A DNA stretch of 64,000 bases from Closterium sp. Naga37s-1 (GCA_947471745.1 CANJKZ010000180.1:206001-270000), one strand, 5' to 3'; positions 22,311 to 32,697 are shown, counted from the stretch's first letter. Notes: a model not told the origin generated them from the letters alone. Made by a program: numbers and translations.

Positions 22311-22449
22311 ACCAGGCAGGGGCAGTGAGTAGCGACGGCGCAGGGGCGTCAGTAGCGACTGCAGGAGCTACATCTGTAGCAGTAGTGGTAGGTGCTGTGG
22401 CTGCAGCAGCAGCAGTAGGGTGCGTGGGGAGTAGAGCGCGCTCAGGTTA

Positions 22450-23060
22450 GCACGCGAGCTGCAGGGTAGTAGGGCGCGCTGGCGCACTAGGCAGCGGGGC
22501 GCAGTAGCGCGCTTGGCAGTAGGGCGCGCTGGCGCGTTGGGCTGCAGGGCGCGCTGGCGCGTTGGGCTGCGGGACGCGCTGGAGTGCTAGGCAGCGGGGC
22601 GCGTTGGCGTGCTGGGCAGCGGGGCGTGCTAGCGCGCTGGGCAGCAGGGCGCTCTGGCGCGTTGGGCTGCGGGGCGCGCTGGCGCGCTAGGCAGCGGGGC
22701 GCACTGGCGCGCTGGGCAGTAGGGCGCGCAGGCGCGTTGGGCTGCGGGGCGCTCTGGGGCAGGGGCTGCGCGCTGGCAGCAGGGACGCGCGGGGCAGGGG
22801 CTGCTCGCGGGCAGCAGGGGCGCGAGGAGCAAGGGCTGCTCACGGGCAGCAGGGGGCGCGCGGGGCAGGGGCTGCTCGCAGGCAGCAGGGGCGTGCTGGG
22901 CAGCGGCTGCAAGTGGGCAGGCGGAGCTCACGGGCAGGTAGCGTGCGAGCTGGCAGGCAGCTCGCTCGGGTAGGCAGCGCGCGTGTGGGCAGGTAGCACG
23001 CGTGCAGCAGGCAGCGCGCAAGGGCAGGACAGCGCAAGGGCGCTTCGGGCAGGGACGAGC
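22450..23060. repeat. GC-rich tandem leader of element C
   Basis: Imperfect repeats around a GCGCGCTGGCGCGTTGGGCT-like unit between the PBS and the remnants of gag. Spurious Ala/Arg/Pro frames run on both strands. Elements D (33110-33720) and G (49270-49640) have different GC-rich leaders in the same place. Confidence 0.75.
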
Positions 23061-23401
23061 GGAACTATCGGTGGGCCCTAAAAAAAACCTAACAGGTAAC
23101 CTGCTCTGAAACCATGTCAGAATTATCTGTGCAGGAATGATGAATGACTAGCAACAGGGAGATACAACTAGTAAACCCTAACTGGGGTTGTACTCTATAC
23201 TGAGCACCTCACTGTAGCCTAGCAGAACTAACAACATATGAATATGTTTTGACATCACGACCGTTGACTGTCTTCGACTGTTGACCTTCGGGTGACTCTC
23301 GATCTTCCGCATGCTCTATATGAGCTATTGCGGTACTAGTACAGACGTGCTGCTTCGTTATGGAGTGGCGCGTTGGTAGAGAACCTTCAGGAATGTTATA
23401 A

Positions 23402-23541
23402 GGGCGTGTTCCTACACCTCATATCAGGCAACCTCATATCAGACTTGCCTGGTAAAACTAGCGAAGGATTTTGGGTTTAGGGGAATTTTCGGTGTGAGCC
23501 TGATATGAGGTTCGCTTGATACGAGGCGTAGGAACACGCTC
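23402..23541. mobile_element. Tourist-like MITE in the 3' LTR of element B
   Basis: 140-bp insertion with terminal inverted repeats GGGCGTGTTCCTAC and, on the other strand, GAGCGTGTTCCTAC. It is flanked by TAA at 23399-23401 and 23542-23544. Removing the insert and one TAA gives TATAATAACC, matching the empty site in the B 5' LTR near 35672. TAA duplication and GGGCGTGTT-type ends fit the PIF/Harbinger (Tourist) class. Internal CCTCATATCAGGC and GCCTGATATGAGG also form an inverted pair. No coding capacity. Confidence 0.85.
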
Positions 23542-23573
23542 TAATAACCTATCGGTTATTCCAACACTCCCCT

Positions 23574-24300
23574 TCATTCCTGAAGGGGAGCCAAGTGGGA
23601 TTTCTTCGAGAGCCCGCAGAGGTCGATGCAGTGCTGGAACTTCTGACGTGGCAGTTTCTTGGTCAAGAAATCTGCTGTCATGTCATCGGTTGGGCAGTAC
23701 GTGAGTTTGACCTTCCCCTTGTCGATTCCGTCCTTTACGAAAAAGTAACGGAGTGCAATGTGCTTCGTGCGATTCACGAAGCCGAGCTTGTTCGCGATCC
23801 TGATTCGCGCTCTGATTGTCGCAGAGTAACGTGAAGTGCCCGTTCATCGTCACTTTCGCTTCCTGTAGGAGCTCCATCAGGTACAGTCCTTCGCGAACAG
23901 CTGCACTGGCGGCGATGAACTCAGCTTCGGCTGACGAAACAGCGATGAGCTCCTGCTTCTGGGAGTTCCAAGAGATGAGTCCAGCAGGTTGGAGCTGAAA
24001 AATGAATCCTGTGCGGGAACGTCTGTTGTCAATGTCTCCTGCGTGGTCTGCGTCTACGTAGCCATGAAGCTGCAGGGTAGCGGTTAGGTGTCCGACGTCA
24101 GGGGTCGAGACAAATTATTGAAGTTCTCGGCGTGGATCCAGTAGATTCTCCCCTTCAGGTCGCTTCAGGTACTGTGCGAGCTGGCTTGCGCATGTGACGG
24201 CGGCGAACAGGAGGCACCCCAGCTGCTGCTGATAGAGCCGATGATCGTCGACTGAGAGTGGCGTGGTATCGGGTTTGTGATTAGGAGGAGGAGTGCGGAA
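23574..24300 (-). pseudogene. Element B RT C-terminus and RNase H, first piece
   Basis: RNase H C-terminus TKHIALRYFFVKDGIDKGKV and DFLTKKLPRQKFQHC near 23574-23777; upstream, with a frameshift near 23815, LLCDNQSA and ELLQEAKVTMNG; RT tail with LYQQQLGCLLFAAVTC at 24180-24240 and PPPNHKPDTTPLS near 24260-24300. It breaks at 24300 where element E is inserted (duplication CGGAA) and continues at 26576. Confidence 0.8.
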
Positions 24301-26570
24301 TGTCAAACTTATATGACATAGTCTGTGTAGGCTGTAGTGGGGTAGTCAATATGGGGTACAACACTTTTAGGTTTTCCTACTTGTACCCACCTGCTTGCTA
24401 ATTCAATCATCCTCGTTACCTATCTTTCACATGGTTTCAGAGCAGGTTCCCTAGCCTTGTTGCTGAGTCTGCGTCTGAGTCTGTCTGTCCTCCGTCCGTC
24501 GGGGGTGAGTGTGCTCTTGGCATGGACGTCCTTGAGGAAAGACAAGAGGCGTTTGAGTGCTTTGCTGCTGCTTTACCTCATCTCGTGTCCATGCTACTTG
24601 CCCCTGAGGGAGACCCGGATGCACCAGACATCCCGACCCCGCGCTCTTACGCAGAGGCGATAGAGGGTCCCTACTCCTCTCAGTGGCAGACAGCCATGGA
24701 CACAGAGATGGCTTCCTGGAAGTCCACAGGCACCTACGTTGACGAGGTTCCCCCGCCTGGGGCGAACATCGTCAACGGCATGTGGATTTTCAGGGTGAAG
24801 CGGCCGCCGGGTTCTCCGCCTGTCTTCAAGGCGCGTTACGTTGCACGAGGCTTCAGTCAGCGACAGAGAGTTGACTTCTTCCAGACCTTCTCCCCTACCC
24901 CGAAGAAGACCACTCTTCGGGTGCTGCTGCACGTCGCCGCTCAGCGGGACTACGAGCTTCACTCTCTTGACTTCAGCACTGCTTTCCTACAGGGCAGCCT
25001 GCACGGGGAGATCTGGCTGCGCCGCCCACCTGGCTTCACTGGGTCGTATCCTGCTGGTACCCAGTGGAGCCTCCGGCGGCCAGTCTACGGTCTCCGCCAG
25101 GCACCCCGTGAGTGGCACGACACACTGAGGACGACTCTTGCTGCTCTTGGGTTTGCTCCTTCTACTGCTGACCCGTCGCTGTTTCTACGCACCGACACCA
25201 CTCTGCCGCCGTTCTACGTTCTTGTGTACGTAGACGACTTGGTCTTTGCTACTGCTGACACTGAGGCACTCGCCCACGTGAAGTCGGAGCTGCAGAAGAG
25301 ACACACGTGCACAGACCTGGGTGAGCTAACAAGCTATCTTGGCTTGCGGATCACCCGGGACAGAGCACAGCGCACCATTACCTTGACTTAGTCACACATG
25401 GTGCAGCAGGTCCTTCAGCGCTTCCGCTTCAGGTACTCCTCGCCACAGTCCACTCCTCTGCCTACCGGTCACTCGCTCTCAGCTCCACCTTCGGACGAGT
25501 CCGTAGAGCCGAGTGGCCTATATCCAGAGCTTGTGGGCTGCCTCATGTACCTGATGACCTGCACTCGACCTGACCTTGCCTACCCTCTTAGCATTCTAGC
25601 ACGCTATGTCGCTCCTGGCCGACACAGGAAGGAGCACATGGATGCAGCTAAGAGGGTGTTGCGCTACTTGTGCAGTACGTCGGGCATGGGGCTCGTGCTT
25701 GGAGGACGGGCTCGAGTTGTCCTCACTGGTCACGCAGACACTTCCTGGGCTGACGACTTGGCTACGCAGCGGTCGTCACAGGGTTACACTTTCAGCCTTG
25801 GCTCCGGCTCTGTTTCGTGGCGGTCTACCCGCTCGTCTTCTGTTCTCAGCTCCAGCTGTGAGGCTGAGATCTACGCAGGGGCCATGGCTGCACAGGAGTT
25901 CCGCTGGCTCACCTAGCTGCTGACCGACCTGGGAGAGCCGCCTCGTTTTCCTCCAGTTTTTGTACGTCGACAACAAGGCCATGATTGCCTTGTGTCAGGA
26001 GCACAGACTGGAGCACAGAACGAAGCACATCGCTCTGCGCTACTTCCTTGCTCGAGAGTTGCAGCAGCGTGGTCAGCTTCGTCTTGCTTACGTGGCCACT
26101 CAGGCCAACACTGCTGATATATTCACCAAGGCACTTCAGCCTTGTGATCATCAGCGTTTCTGTACTGTTCTAGGCCTTGTGCCTACTTGGCCTCACTTGC
26201 TCACTTCTTGACTTGCTTGTACTGTGATCTCTATACATATACCTGCATGCTTACACTTGCTAGGTTGTGATCACTGTACTGCTTGTTCTCGTTTATATAA
26301 CTCTGCATGTGAACTGGCCTTTTGGCCATTTGTTTGTGCTCAGAATGCGTGGTGACGTCGTGATCCACCCTGAGCTTGCTTTGCTTTTCTTGACTGGTCT
26401 TGTGACCTCTTGTTCTCCCCCACTTTGCCTATGGGGGTGTGTCAAACTTATATGACATAGTATGTGTAGGCTGTAGTGGGGTAGTCAATATGGGGTACAA
26501 CACTTTTAGGTTTTCCTACTTGTACCCACCTGCTTGCTAATTCAATCATCCTCGTTTCCTATCTTTCACA
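24301..26570 (+). mobile_element. Element E: internally deleted Copia retrotransposon
   Basis: Two 131-bp LTRs at 24301-24431 and 26440-26570 (TGTCAAAC...TTTCACA) differ at two sites by eye. Target duplication CGGAA is perfect at 24296-24300 and 26571-26575, inside element B RT. A PBS TGGTTTCAGAGC follows the left LTR at once. The leader then jumps after CCCTAG (about 24454) straight into the region before RT, so gag, protease and integrase are missing. Opposite orientation to A, B, C, D. Confidence 0.9.
24460..26211 (+). pseudogene. Element E reverse transcriptase and RNase H (degenerate)
   Basis: RT motifs FKARYVARGFSQRQRVDFF, SLDFSTAFLQGSLHGEIWLR and VLVYVDDLVFA in 24522-25391. Stops occur at 25389-25391 (where D has Gln in LTQSHMVQQ) and at 25914-25916 (where D has Tyr in LTYLLTDL). 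An extra T near 25957 shifts the frame before LYVDNKAM at 25960-26211. RNase H residues remain recognisable (SSSCEAEIYAGAMAA). Non-functional. Confidence 0.88.
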
Positions 26571-26575
26571 CGGAA

Positions 26576-26691
26576 GGGGGTGGTGAGGTTGATCGGTGCG
26601 ATGGCGAATTTCTTCGCGAGCGTTTCCGCGTACTTGGCGGCGGAGAGATGAATGGAGGTGGCGGACTGGGTAATGTTGAGACACAGGAATT
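26576..26691 (-). pseudogene. Element B RT, second piece
   Basis: Minus-strand frame encoding SIHLSAAKYAETLAKKFAIA, the segment just upstream of the piece ending at 24300. It is cut at 26691 by the left LTR of element D. Element A encodes the equivalent AIHLSASKYAEQLGERFNIS, which confirms the assignment. Confidence 0.8.
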
Positions 26692-27051
26692 TGTTAGAAT
26701 AGTGAAGGAAGGAATGATTGATTGAGCAAGCAGTTGGGTACAAGTAGGAAACCTAGAGGTGTTGTACCCTATATGAATGACCCCACTACAGCCTACATAG
26801 ACTATAGCATATAACTTTGACACACCCCCATAGGCAAAGTGGGGGAGAACAAGAGGTCACAAGACCGGTCAAGAAAGGCAAAGCAAGCTCAGGGTGGATC
26901 ACGACGTCACCACGCAGTCTGAGCACAAACAAATGGCCACAAGCCCGGTTCACATGCAGAGTTATATAAAGGAAAACAAGCAATAGAGTGATCACAACCT
27001 AGCAAGTGCAAGCATGCAGGTATAGGTATAGAGATCACAGTACAAGCAGAG

Positions 27052-29949
27052 TCAAGAAGTAAGCAAGTGAGGCACAGTAGGCACAAGGCCTAGAACAGTA
27101 CAGAAACGCTGATGATCACAAGGCTGAAGCGCCTTGGTGAAGACATCAGCAGTGTTGGCCCGAGTGGCCACGTAAGCAAGACGAAGCTGACCACGCTGCT
27201 GCAACTCTCGAGCAAGGAAGTAGCGCAGAGCGATGTGCTTCGTCCTGTGCTCCAGTCTGTGCTCCTGAAACAAGGCAATCATGGCCTTGTTGTCGACGTA
27301 CAGAACTGGAGGAGAACGAGGCGGCTCTCCCAGGTCGGTCAGCAGGTAGGTGAGCCAGCGTAACTCCTGTGCAGCCATGGCCCCTGCGTAGATCTCAGCC
27401 TCACAACTGGAGCTGAGAACAGAAGACGAGCGGGTAGACCGCCAAGAGACAGAGCCGGAGCCAAGACTGAAGGTGTAACCCTGTGACGACCGCTGCGTAG
27501 CCAAGTCGTCAGCCCAGGAAGCGTCTGCGTGACCAGTGAGGACAACTCGAGCCCGTCCTCCAAGCACGAGCCCCATGCCCGACGTACTGCACAAGTAGCG
27601 CAACACCCTCTTAGCGGCATCCATGTGCTTCTTCCGGTGTCTCCCAGGAGCAACATAGCGTGCCAGGATGCTAAGAGGGTATGCACGGTCAGGTCGAGTG
27701 CAGGTCATCAGGTACATGAGGCAGCCCACAAGCTCTGGATACGGGCCACTCGGCTCTACGGACTCATCCAAAGGCAGAGCTGAGTGCGAGTGGCGAGTAG
27801 GCAGAGGAGTGGGCTGTGGCGAGGAGTACGTGAAGCCGAAGCGCTGAAGGACCTGCTGCACCATGTGTGACTGAGTCAAGGTAATGGTGCGCTGTGCTCT
27901 ATCCCGGGTGATCTGCAAGCCAAGATAGCTGCGCAGCTCACCCAGGTCTGTGCACGTGTGTCTCTTCTGCAGCTCTAACTTCACGTGGGCGAGTCCCTCA
28001 GTGTCAGCAGTAGCAAAAACCAAGTCGTCGACGTACACGAGGACGTAGAACGGCGGCAGAGAGGTGTCGGTGCGTAGAAACAGCGACGTGTCAGTAGTAG
28101 AAGGAGCAAACCCAAGAGCCGCAAGAGTCATCCTCAGTGTGTCGTGCCACTCTCGGGGCGCCTGGCGGAGACCGTAGACTGGCCGCCGGAGGCTCCACTG
28201 GGTACCAGCAGGAAACGACCCAGTGAAGCGAGGTGGGCGGCGCAGCCAGATCTCCTCGTGCAGGCTGCCCTGTAGGAAGGCTGTGCTGAAGTCAAGAGAG
28301 TGAAGCTCGTAGTCACGCTGAGCGGCGACGTGCAGTAGTACCCGAAGAGTAGTCATCTTCGGAGTAGGGGAGGTGGTCTGGTAGAAGTCAACTCCCTCTC
28401 GCTGACTGAAGCCTCGTGCAACGTAACGCGCCTTGAAGACAGGCGGAGAACCCGGCGGCCGCTTCACCCTGAAAATCCACATGCCACTGACGATGTTCGC
28501 CCCAGGTGGGGGAACCTCGTCGACGTAGGTGCCTGTGGACTTCCAGGAAGCCATCTCTGCGTCCATGGCTGTCTGCCACTGAGAGGAGTAGGGACCCTCT
28601 ATCGCCTCTGCGTAAGAGCGCGGGGTCGGGATTTCTGGTGCATCCGGGTCTCCCTCAGGGGCAAGCAGCATGGACACGAGATGAGGTAAAGCAGCGGCAA
28701 AGCACTCAAACTCCTCCTGTCTGTCCTCAAGGACGTCCGTGCCAAGAGCACACTCACCCCCGACAGACGGAGGACAGACAGACTCAGACGCAGACTCAGC
28801 AACAAGGCTAGCGGCGTAGTCTAGACGACAGGCGGCAGCAAAGTCAACAAGCTCAGCAACTAGAGCAGACGCAGCAGTGGACTCAAACGAAGGGTCAGTG
28901 ACAACAGTGGCCAGGAAACGCGTGACAGTAGGACTAGCAGCACGAAGGGAGTCAGACTCCGGGTCCGGACCGTAAGGAAGAGAGGACGCAGGAGGAGACG
29001 GCAGAGGGACACGCTGGGGAGCAGTGGAAGGACGCAGAGTCATATAGTGAGTGCCAGGGACAGGAGGAGGACGCTGACGCGGAGCACGACGACCAGTTCG
29101 GACAGCGCGAACAGGCGACTCAGGACGAGACTCAGGCGACGCATGACGAGACTCAGGCGACGCAGGACGAGACTCAGGCTCACGACGCTCTGTAAGACCT
29201 CTAGTCGGTCCAGAGTAAGGAGAAGGACCAGGCAGTGGAGAGGCTGGCTGTAACTGCGACTGCGACTGGACAGGCGGTGGACTCAGTAAGGGAGGAGGAG
29301 GACCAGTAGAAGGCGGGAGGCCAAGAACCTGCTGAAGGAGCGGAACGTAGTACGGCCGCGGCCGCGCAGCGCCTCCAGAAACAGCAGAGACAGCACCAGT
29401 ACCCTCAGCTCCAGGGTCTCCAGCTACAACTCCCGCAGCACCACCAGCTCCAGCACCTCCAGCAGCTCCAGCTCCAGCAGCACCTCCAGCAGCAACAGCT
29501 CCAGCACCTCCAGCTCCAGCTCCTGCAGCACCACCAGCCCCAGCAGCTCCAGTACCTCCAGTACGAGCACCTCCGGGACCAGCAGCTCCAGCACCTCCAG
29601 CAGCTCCAACACTAGCAGGACCTCCAACAGCGCCAGTACCTCCAGTACCAGCACCTCCAGGACCAGCGGCTCCAGCAGCTCCAGCAGCAGCAGCACCACC
29701 AGCAGCTCCAGCACCAGCAGCACCTCCAGCAGCTCCAGCTCCAGAAGCACCTACAGCAGCAGGCCCCGTAGCTCCAGCAGCATGGCTACAGCGCCGAGCG
29801 TACCACTCACGCAGCCGCTGTGGAGAGAGGGGCGCCCGCCGGGACGGGACACCCGGAGGACCTCTAGACTCAGCACGCTCAGGCTCAGCACCCCCAGGCT
29901 CAGCACCCCCAGGCTCAGCACCCCCAGACTCAGCACCCCCAGGCTCCAC
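27052..29949 (-). CDS. Element D linker, reverse transcriptase and RNase H
   Basis: 965-residue open frame. N-terminal third is Gly/Ala/Pro-rich (residues about 1-200), including EPGGAEPGGAEP and a QRLREWYARRC motif that recurs in gag. RT from about 480: WIFRVKRPPGSPPVFKARYV, SLDFSTAFLQGSLHEEIWLR, RPVYGLRQAPREWHDTL, VLVYVDDLVFA. RNase H: GHADASWADDLATQRSSQG, SSSCEAEIYAGAMAAQ, LYVDNKAMIALF, TKHIALRYFLARELQQRG. Intact. It would be continuous with the upstream polyprotein but for one nonsense codon (TAG at about 30101-30103, where F has CAG). Confidence 0.92.
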   Translation of the reverse strand: MEPGGAESGGAEPGGAEPGGAEPERAESRGPPGVPSRRAPLSPQRLREWYARRCSHAAGATGPAAVGASGAGAAGGAAGAGAAGGAAAAGAAGAAGPGGAGTGGTGAVGGPASVGAAGGAGAAGPGGARTGGTGAAGAGGAAGAGAGGAGAVAAGGAAGAGAAGGAGAGGAAGVVAGDPGAEGTGAVSAVSGGAARPRPYYVPLLQQVLGLPPSTGPPPPLLSPPPVQSQSQLQPASPLPGPSPYSGPTRGLTERREPESRPASPESRHASPESRPESPVRAVRTGRRAPRQRPPPVPGTHYMTLRPSTAPQRVPLPSPPASSLPYGPDPESDSLRAASPTVTRFLATVVTDPSFESTAASALVAELVDFAAACRLDYAASLVAESASESVCPPSVGGECALGTDVLEDRQEEFECFAAALPHLVSMLLAPEGDPDAPEIPTPRSYAEAIEGPYSSQWQTAMDAEMASWKSTGTYVDEVPPPGANIVSGMWIFRVKRPPGSPPVFKARYVARGFSQREGVDFYQTTSPTPKMTTLRVLLHVAAQRDYELHSLDFSTAFLQGSLHEEIWLRRPPRFTGSFPAGTQWSLRRPVYGLRQAPREWHDTLRMTLAALGFAPSTTDTSLFLRTDTSLPPFYVLVYVDDLVFATADTEGLAHVKLELQKRHTCTDLGELRSYLGLQITRDRAQRTITLTQSHMVQQVLQRFGFTYSSPQPTPLPTRHSHSALPLDESVEPSGPYPELVGCLMYLMTCTRPDRAYPLSILARYVAPGRHRKKHMDAAKRVLRYLCSTSGMGLVLGGRARVVLTGHADASWADDLATQRSSQGYTFSLGSGSVSWRSTRSSSVLSSSCEAEIYAGAMAAQELRWLTYLLTDLGEPPRSPPVLYVDNKAMIALFQEHRLEHRTKHIALRYFLARELQQRGQLRLAYVATRANTADVFTKALQPCDHQRFCTVLGLVPTVPHLLTS

Positions 29950-30099
29950 ACGCTCAGGCTCCGTACCCCCAGGCTCCGCACCCTCAGACTCAGCAACCCC
30001 AGGCTCAGCACCCCCAGGCCCCGCACCCGCACCCGCAGGCTCAGCACCCCTAGCAGCAACAGAGTCGACAGCTACCTCGACAGGCTCGACAGGGTCTAC

Positions 30100-32697
30100 C
30101 TAGGACACACCTGAGGGGGCAGGACCCTGAGGGGGGAGGGGGTCTACCGGAGGAGCACCTGGTGCTAGGAAGAGCGGCGGGGGGGGGAGAGAGGCAGTGC
30201 GGTAGGGAAAGAGACGGTAGTAAGAGACCGACTCGTCAAACGTGACGTCCTGAGAGGACAGAACACGACGCGAGGTGGGGTGGTAAAACTGCCACCCAGG
30301 TGCGTCAGGGGGGAAGCCAAGGAAGACGCAGGGAACGGCACAGGAGGACAGCTTGTCCGCGGAAGTATCGCAGACAAAAGCTCGAGATCCCCAGACACGG
30401 AACACAGACGCATTGCCAACCTTCCCCGTCCACCGCAGAGTAGGTGTGGTCTCCGGCAAGGAGACACGAGGCTGAAGGTTGATCTGATGCGCAGCGTACT
30501 GAGCCGCGAACGGCCACAGAAAATGGGGAGCAGCCGCATGGATCATGGACGTACGAGCGACGTCCATGACCATGCCAATGCGGCGCTCAGCAACCCCATT
30601 TTGCTGTGGGGAGGCCGGAAGTGTGAACGTCTGGCGGATGCCCTCCGCACGACACAAAGCCCTCAGAAGGTCGGAGGAAAACTCACCACCTCTGTCTGAG
30701 TGCAAACGCAGAACAGGAAGGTCCGAGCCGAAACTCTCGCTGAGCTGGCGACGGGCACCGCGGATCCAGTCGATCAACACCTCAGTGACCTCACCCTTGC
30801 GGCGCAAGGGGAAGACTGTGGTGTAACGCGAGTAGTCGTCAACGACCAGCAGGAAGTAACGCTCGTGACCCTGTCCACGGACGCTGGCTGGGCCCCACAC
30901 GTCCATGTGGAGAGTCTGCAGGGGAGCCTCTGTCGGAGGAAACTCGGAGGAGTGAGGAGCGGCGCGCTGCCGGCCCTCGACACAAGGAACACAGGTAGGG
31001 GCAGGCCCCGGAGGAAGGGGAGGGAGGGACCGAGGGAGACCAGAGACAAGGGTACGGGAGGCCATACCTCGAAGACGAGGCAGGGAGGGGTGACCAAGGC
31101 GGTGGTGCCAAAGGAGAGTCTCGTGGGACAGAGGACGACACGAGCAGGGGGCAGACGCCGGACTAGACCTGGACGCGGCAGCAAACACCTGACCATACGC
31201 AGTAACCGAAGGAGACGCAGTAGTCAGTGTGTACAGACTCGACCCCGGCCGACGAGTGAACGTGGCCAGGTGGCGGCCCGTCCGAGAGCAAGTGCAGTGG
31301 GTCACACGCTGACCTCCAGGGGCGAACTGGTCAACCCACACGTCCTGGAGGTCAGCTCCACTCACCAAGTTCGTAGAGAACGAGGGGAGGTGGAGTCCCG
31401 ACAGCAAGCCCGACGGGGCCGCAAGACACGGTAAAACCGTGGAGGGGTGCGCAAGGACTGGGCCCCCAGAGGGGTCATCCAGAGAGACTGCAACAGGCCG
31501 ACTGAGCGGCGTGAGTGTGGTGCTGTCGCGAAAGAAAGAGCGCGAAGCACCTGAGTCAAGTGTGAAAGTGTGCAAGGCCTCAGTAGGTGCAGTACCAGAG
31601 AGAGCAGACTCACTAGCACCTGGAGCAGCAGACTCACTAGCACCTGGAGCAGCAGACTCACTAGCACCTAGAGCAGCAGCCTCAATGCCCGGGTCGGGCG
31701 GAACACACAGGTAACAGTCACCCTCAGCACTATCAGTCACAGCATACATGGCAGCAAGGATAGCATCGAAGTCAAGATCAAAGATAGCAACATTCTGCCT
31801 AAGCAGATCACCCCAGCGAGGGAGCTCAACAGCGTCAGGAAACTGGGCGCGCCAGGCGACGGTGAGGCGACCGAAGCAGCGCTGCGTAGTGTGTGGCCCT
31901 CCGCACGTCTCCCCACGGCGCCCGCCGGTGCGAAGAACGTAAGTGCAGGGACCAGCACCCCCAGACCTCCCACGCCCAGCGTACCACTCACGAAGCTGCT
32001 GGGCCGACGGGGTCTCACGGGAACGCGGCTGCTGCTGGCGCTGGCTACCACCAAACCCTCCACGCTGCGCGGCTCCACCTCGACCAGCACCACCGACGCC
32101 GCCACCTCCACCACCGCTGCCGCTGCCTCCACCGCCGCTGCCGCTGCCTCCACCACCCCCACCGCCGCCACCGACGCCCCCACTCCCGCCACCACCCCCA
32201 CCTCCACCGCCACCCCCTCCGCCTCCTCCACCGCCTCCACCGCCGCCCCCACCGTCCCCTCCACCACCCTTGCCCCCCTTGCCCTTGCTGTTGCGGCGCC
32301 TCCCACTAGGGGCAGACGCAGCCCCGACCTCCTCAGTGCCAACAAGGTCGACAGCAGCAGCAGAAGCAACAGAGGGGAGAAGGGGGACAGGGGAACACCC
32401 CTCAAAGAAAGGGGCGCGAGGGTCGCCGCGAGAATCACTTACAGCAACTATACTCTTCTCAGCTGCAGTGAGGCGCTCCTCTAGCAGGTCGACGGTGAGC
32501 TCGGTGGGGCAAAGGGAGAGAAAGTGGTCCCTGACTGAAGAAAGGGAGTGAGGGAGACGGGTGACTAGGTAGTAGAGGGTGATGTACATGGGGGGGGGGG
32601 TTCTTGGCACAGAACTCAGTGGGAAGCGCAGCACGGTAGCGGGCGTCACTAGTGCGGAGGTGAGTAATGAGGTCAGCGACTGTGGCAAAGGCGGCAA
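30100..32697 (-). CDS. Element D gag C-terminus, protease and integrase
   Basis: 865-residue frame. Gag region with a poly-Gly stretch of about 70 residues, then QQLREWYAGRGR and a Cys/His cluster (CTYVLRTGGRRGETC...HTTQRCFGRL) that is not a standard CCHC knuckle. Protease LHTFTLDSGASRSFFRD. Integrase LWHHRLGHPSLPRLRG...CVPCVEG, LHMDVWGPAS, FLLVVDDYSRYTTVF, LRLHSDRGGEFSSDLLRALC, SPQQNGVAERRIGMVMD. Upstream it is out of frame with the gag start because of an 11-base G run at 32590-32600 (10 in element F). Confidence 0.9.
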   Translation of the reverse strand: MPPLPQSLTSLLTSALVTPATVLRFPLSSVPRTPPPMYITLYYLVTRLPHSLSSVRDHFLSLCPTELTVDLLEERLTAAEKSIVAVSDSRGDPRAPFFEGCSPVPLLPSVASAAAVDLVGTEEVGAASAPSGRRRNSKGKGGKGGGGDGGGGGGGGGGGGGGGGGGGGGGGSGGVGGGGGGGGGSGSGGGGSGSGGGGGGVGGAGRGGAAQRGGFGGSQRQQQPRSRETPSAQQLREWYAGRGRSGGAGPCTYVLRTGGRRGETCGGPHTTQRCFGRLTVAWRAQFPDAVELPRWGDLLRQNVAIFDLDFDAILAAMYAVTDSAEGDCYLCVPPDPGIEAAALGASESAAPGASESAAPGASESALSGTAPTEALHTFTLDSGASRSFFRDSTTLTPLSRPVAVSLDDPSGGPVLAHPSTVLPCLAAPSGLLSGLHLPSFSTNLVSGADLQDVWVDQFAPGGQRVTHCTCSRTGRHLATFTRRPGSSLYTLTTASPSVTAYGQVFAAASRSSPASAPCSCRPLSHETLLWHHRLGHPSLPRLRGMASRTLVSGLPRSLPPLPPGPAPTCVPCVEGRQRAAPHSSEFPPTEAPLQTLHMDVWGPASVRGQGHERYFLLVVDDYSRYTTVFPLRRKGEVTEVLIDWIRGARRQLSESFGSDLPVLRLHSDRGGEFSSDLLRALCRAEGIRQTFTLPASPQQNGVAERRIGMVMDVARTSMIHAAAPHFLWPFAAQYAAHQINLQPRVSLPETTPTLRWTGKVGNASVFRVWGSRAFVCDTSADKLSSCAVPCVFLGFPPDAPGWQFYHPTSRRVLSSQDVTFDESVSYYRLFPYRTASLPPPPLFLAPGAPPVDPLPPQGPAPSGVS

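Larger units (their letters stand above)
16844..23254 (-). mobile_element. Element C: Copia LTR retrotransposon, gag-deleted
   Basis: Inserted in the 3' LTR of element B. Target duplication TCACG lies at 16839-16843 and 23255-23259, and the uninterrupted B LTR near 35530 shows the single empty-site TCACG. The right (5') LTR is 23115-23254, 140 bp, starting TGTCAGAATTATC and ending TTTTGACA, with a PBS complement CTCTGAAACCA to its left. The left (3') LTR matches from 16844 to about 16942 and then loses its last 40 or so bases and the polypurine tract. Integrase and RT/RNase H are present; most of gag is missing and the 5' leader is a GC-rich tandem repeat (about 22450-23060). Same lineage as D, E and F. 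Confidence 0.85.
9710..23566 (-). repeat. 3' LTR of element B, split into three pieces
   Basis: Pieces 9710-9780, 16629-16843 and 23255-23566 join in order to match the uninterrupted 5' LTR at 35244-35698. The first gap is element A (target duplication GTAGT), the second is element C (target duplication TCACG). The third piece carries an extra 143 bases: a MITE plus its TAA duplication. The last piece ends CCAACA and abuts CTCCCCTTCATTCC, the complement of a polypurine tract. Confidence 0.85.

Noticed and set aside
22487-23037. Ala/Arg/Pro-rich frames
   Set aside because: GC-rich leader repeats of element C, no homology.
31737-32551. Pro-rich plus-strand and Leu/Val-rich minus-strand frames
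   Set aside because: Out-of-frame or antisense readings of the poly-Gly gag of element D; the same applies at 43634-44322 in F.
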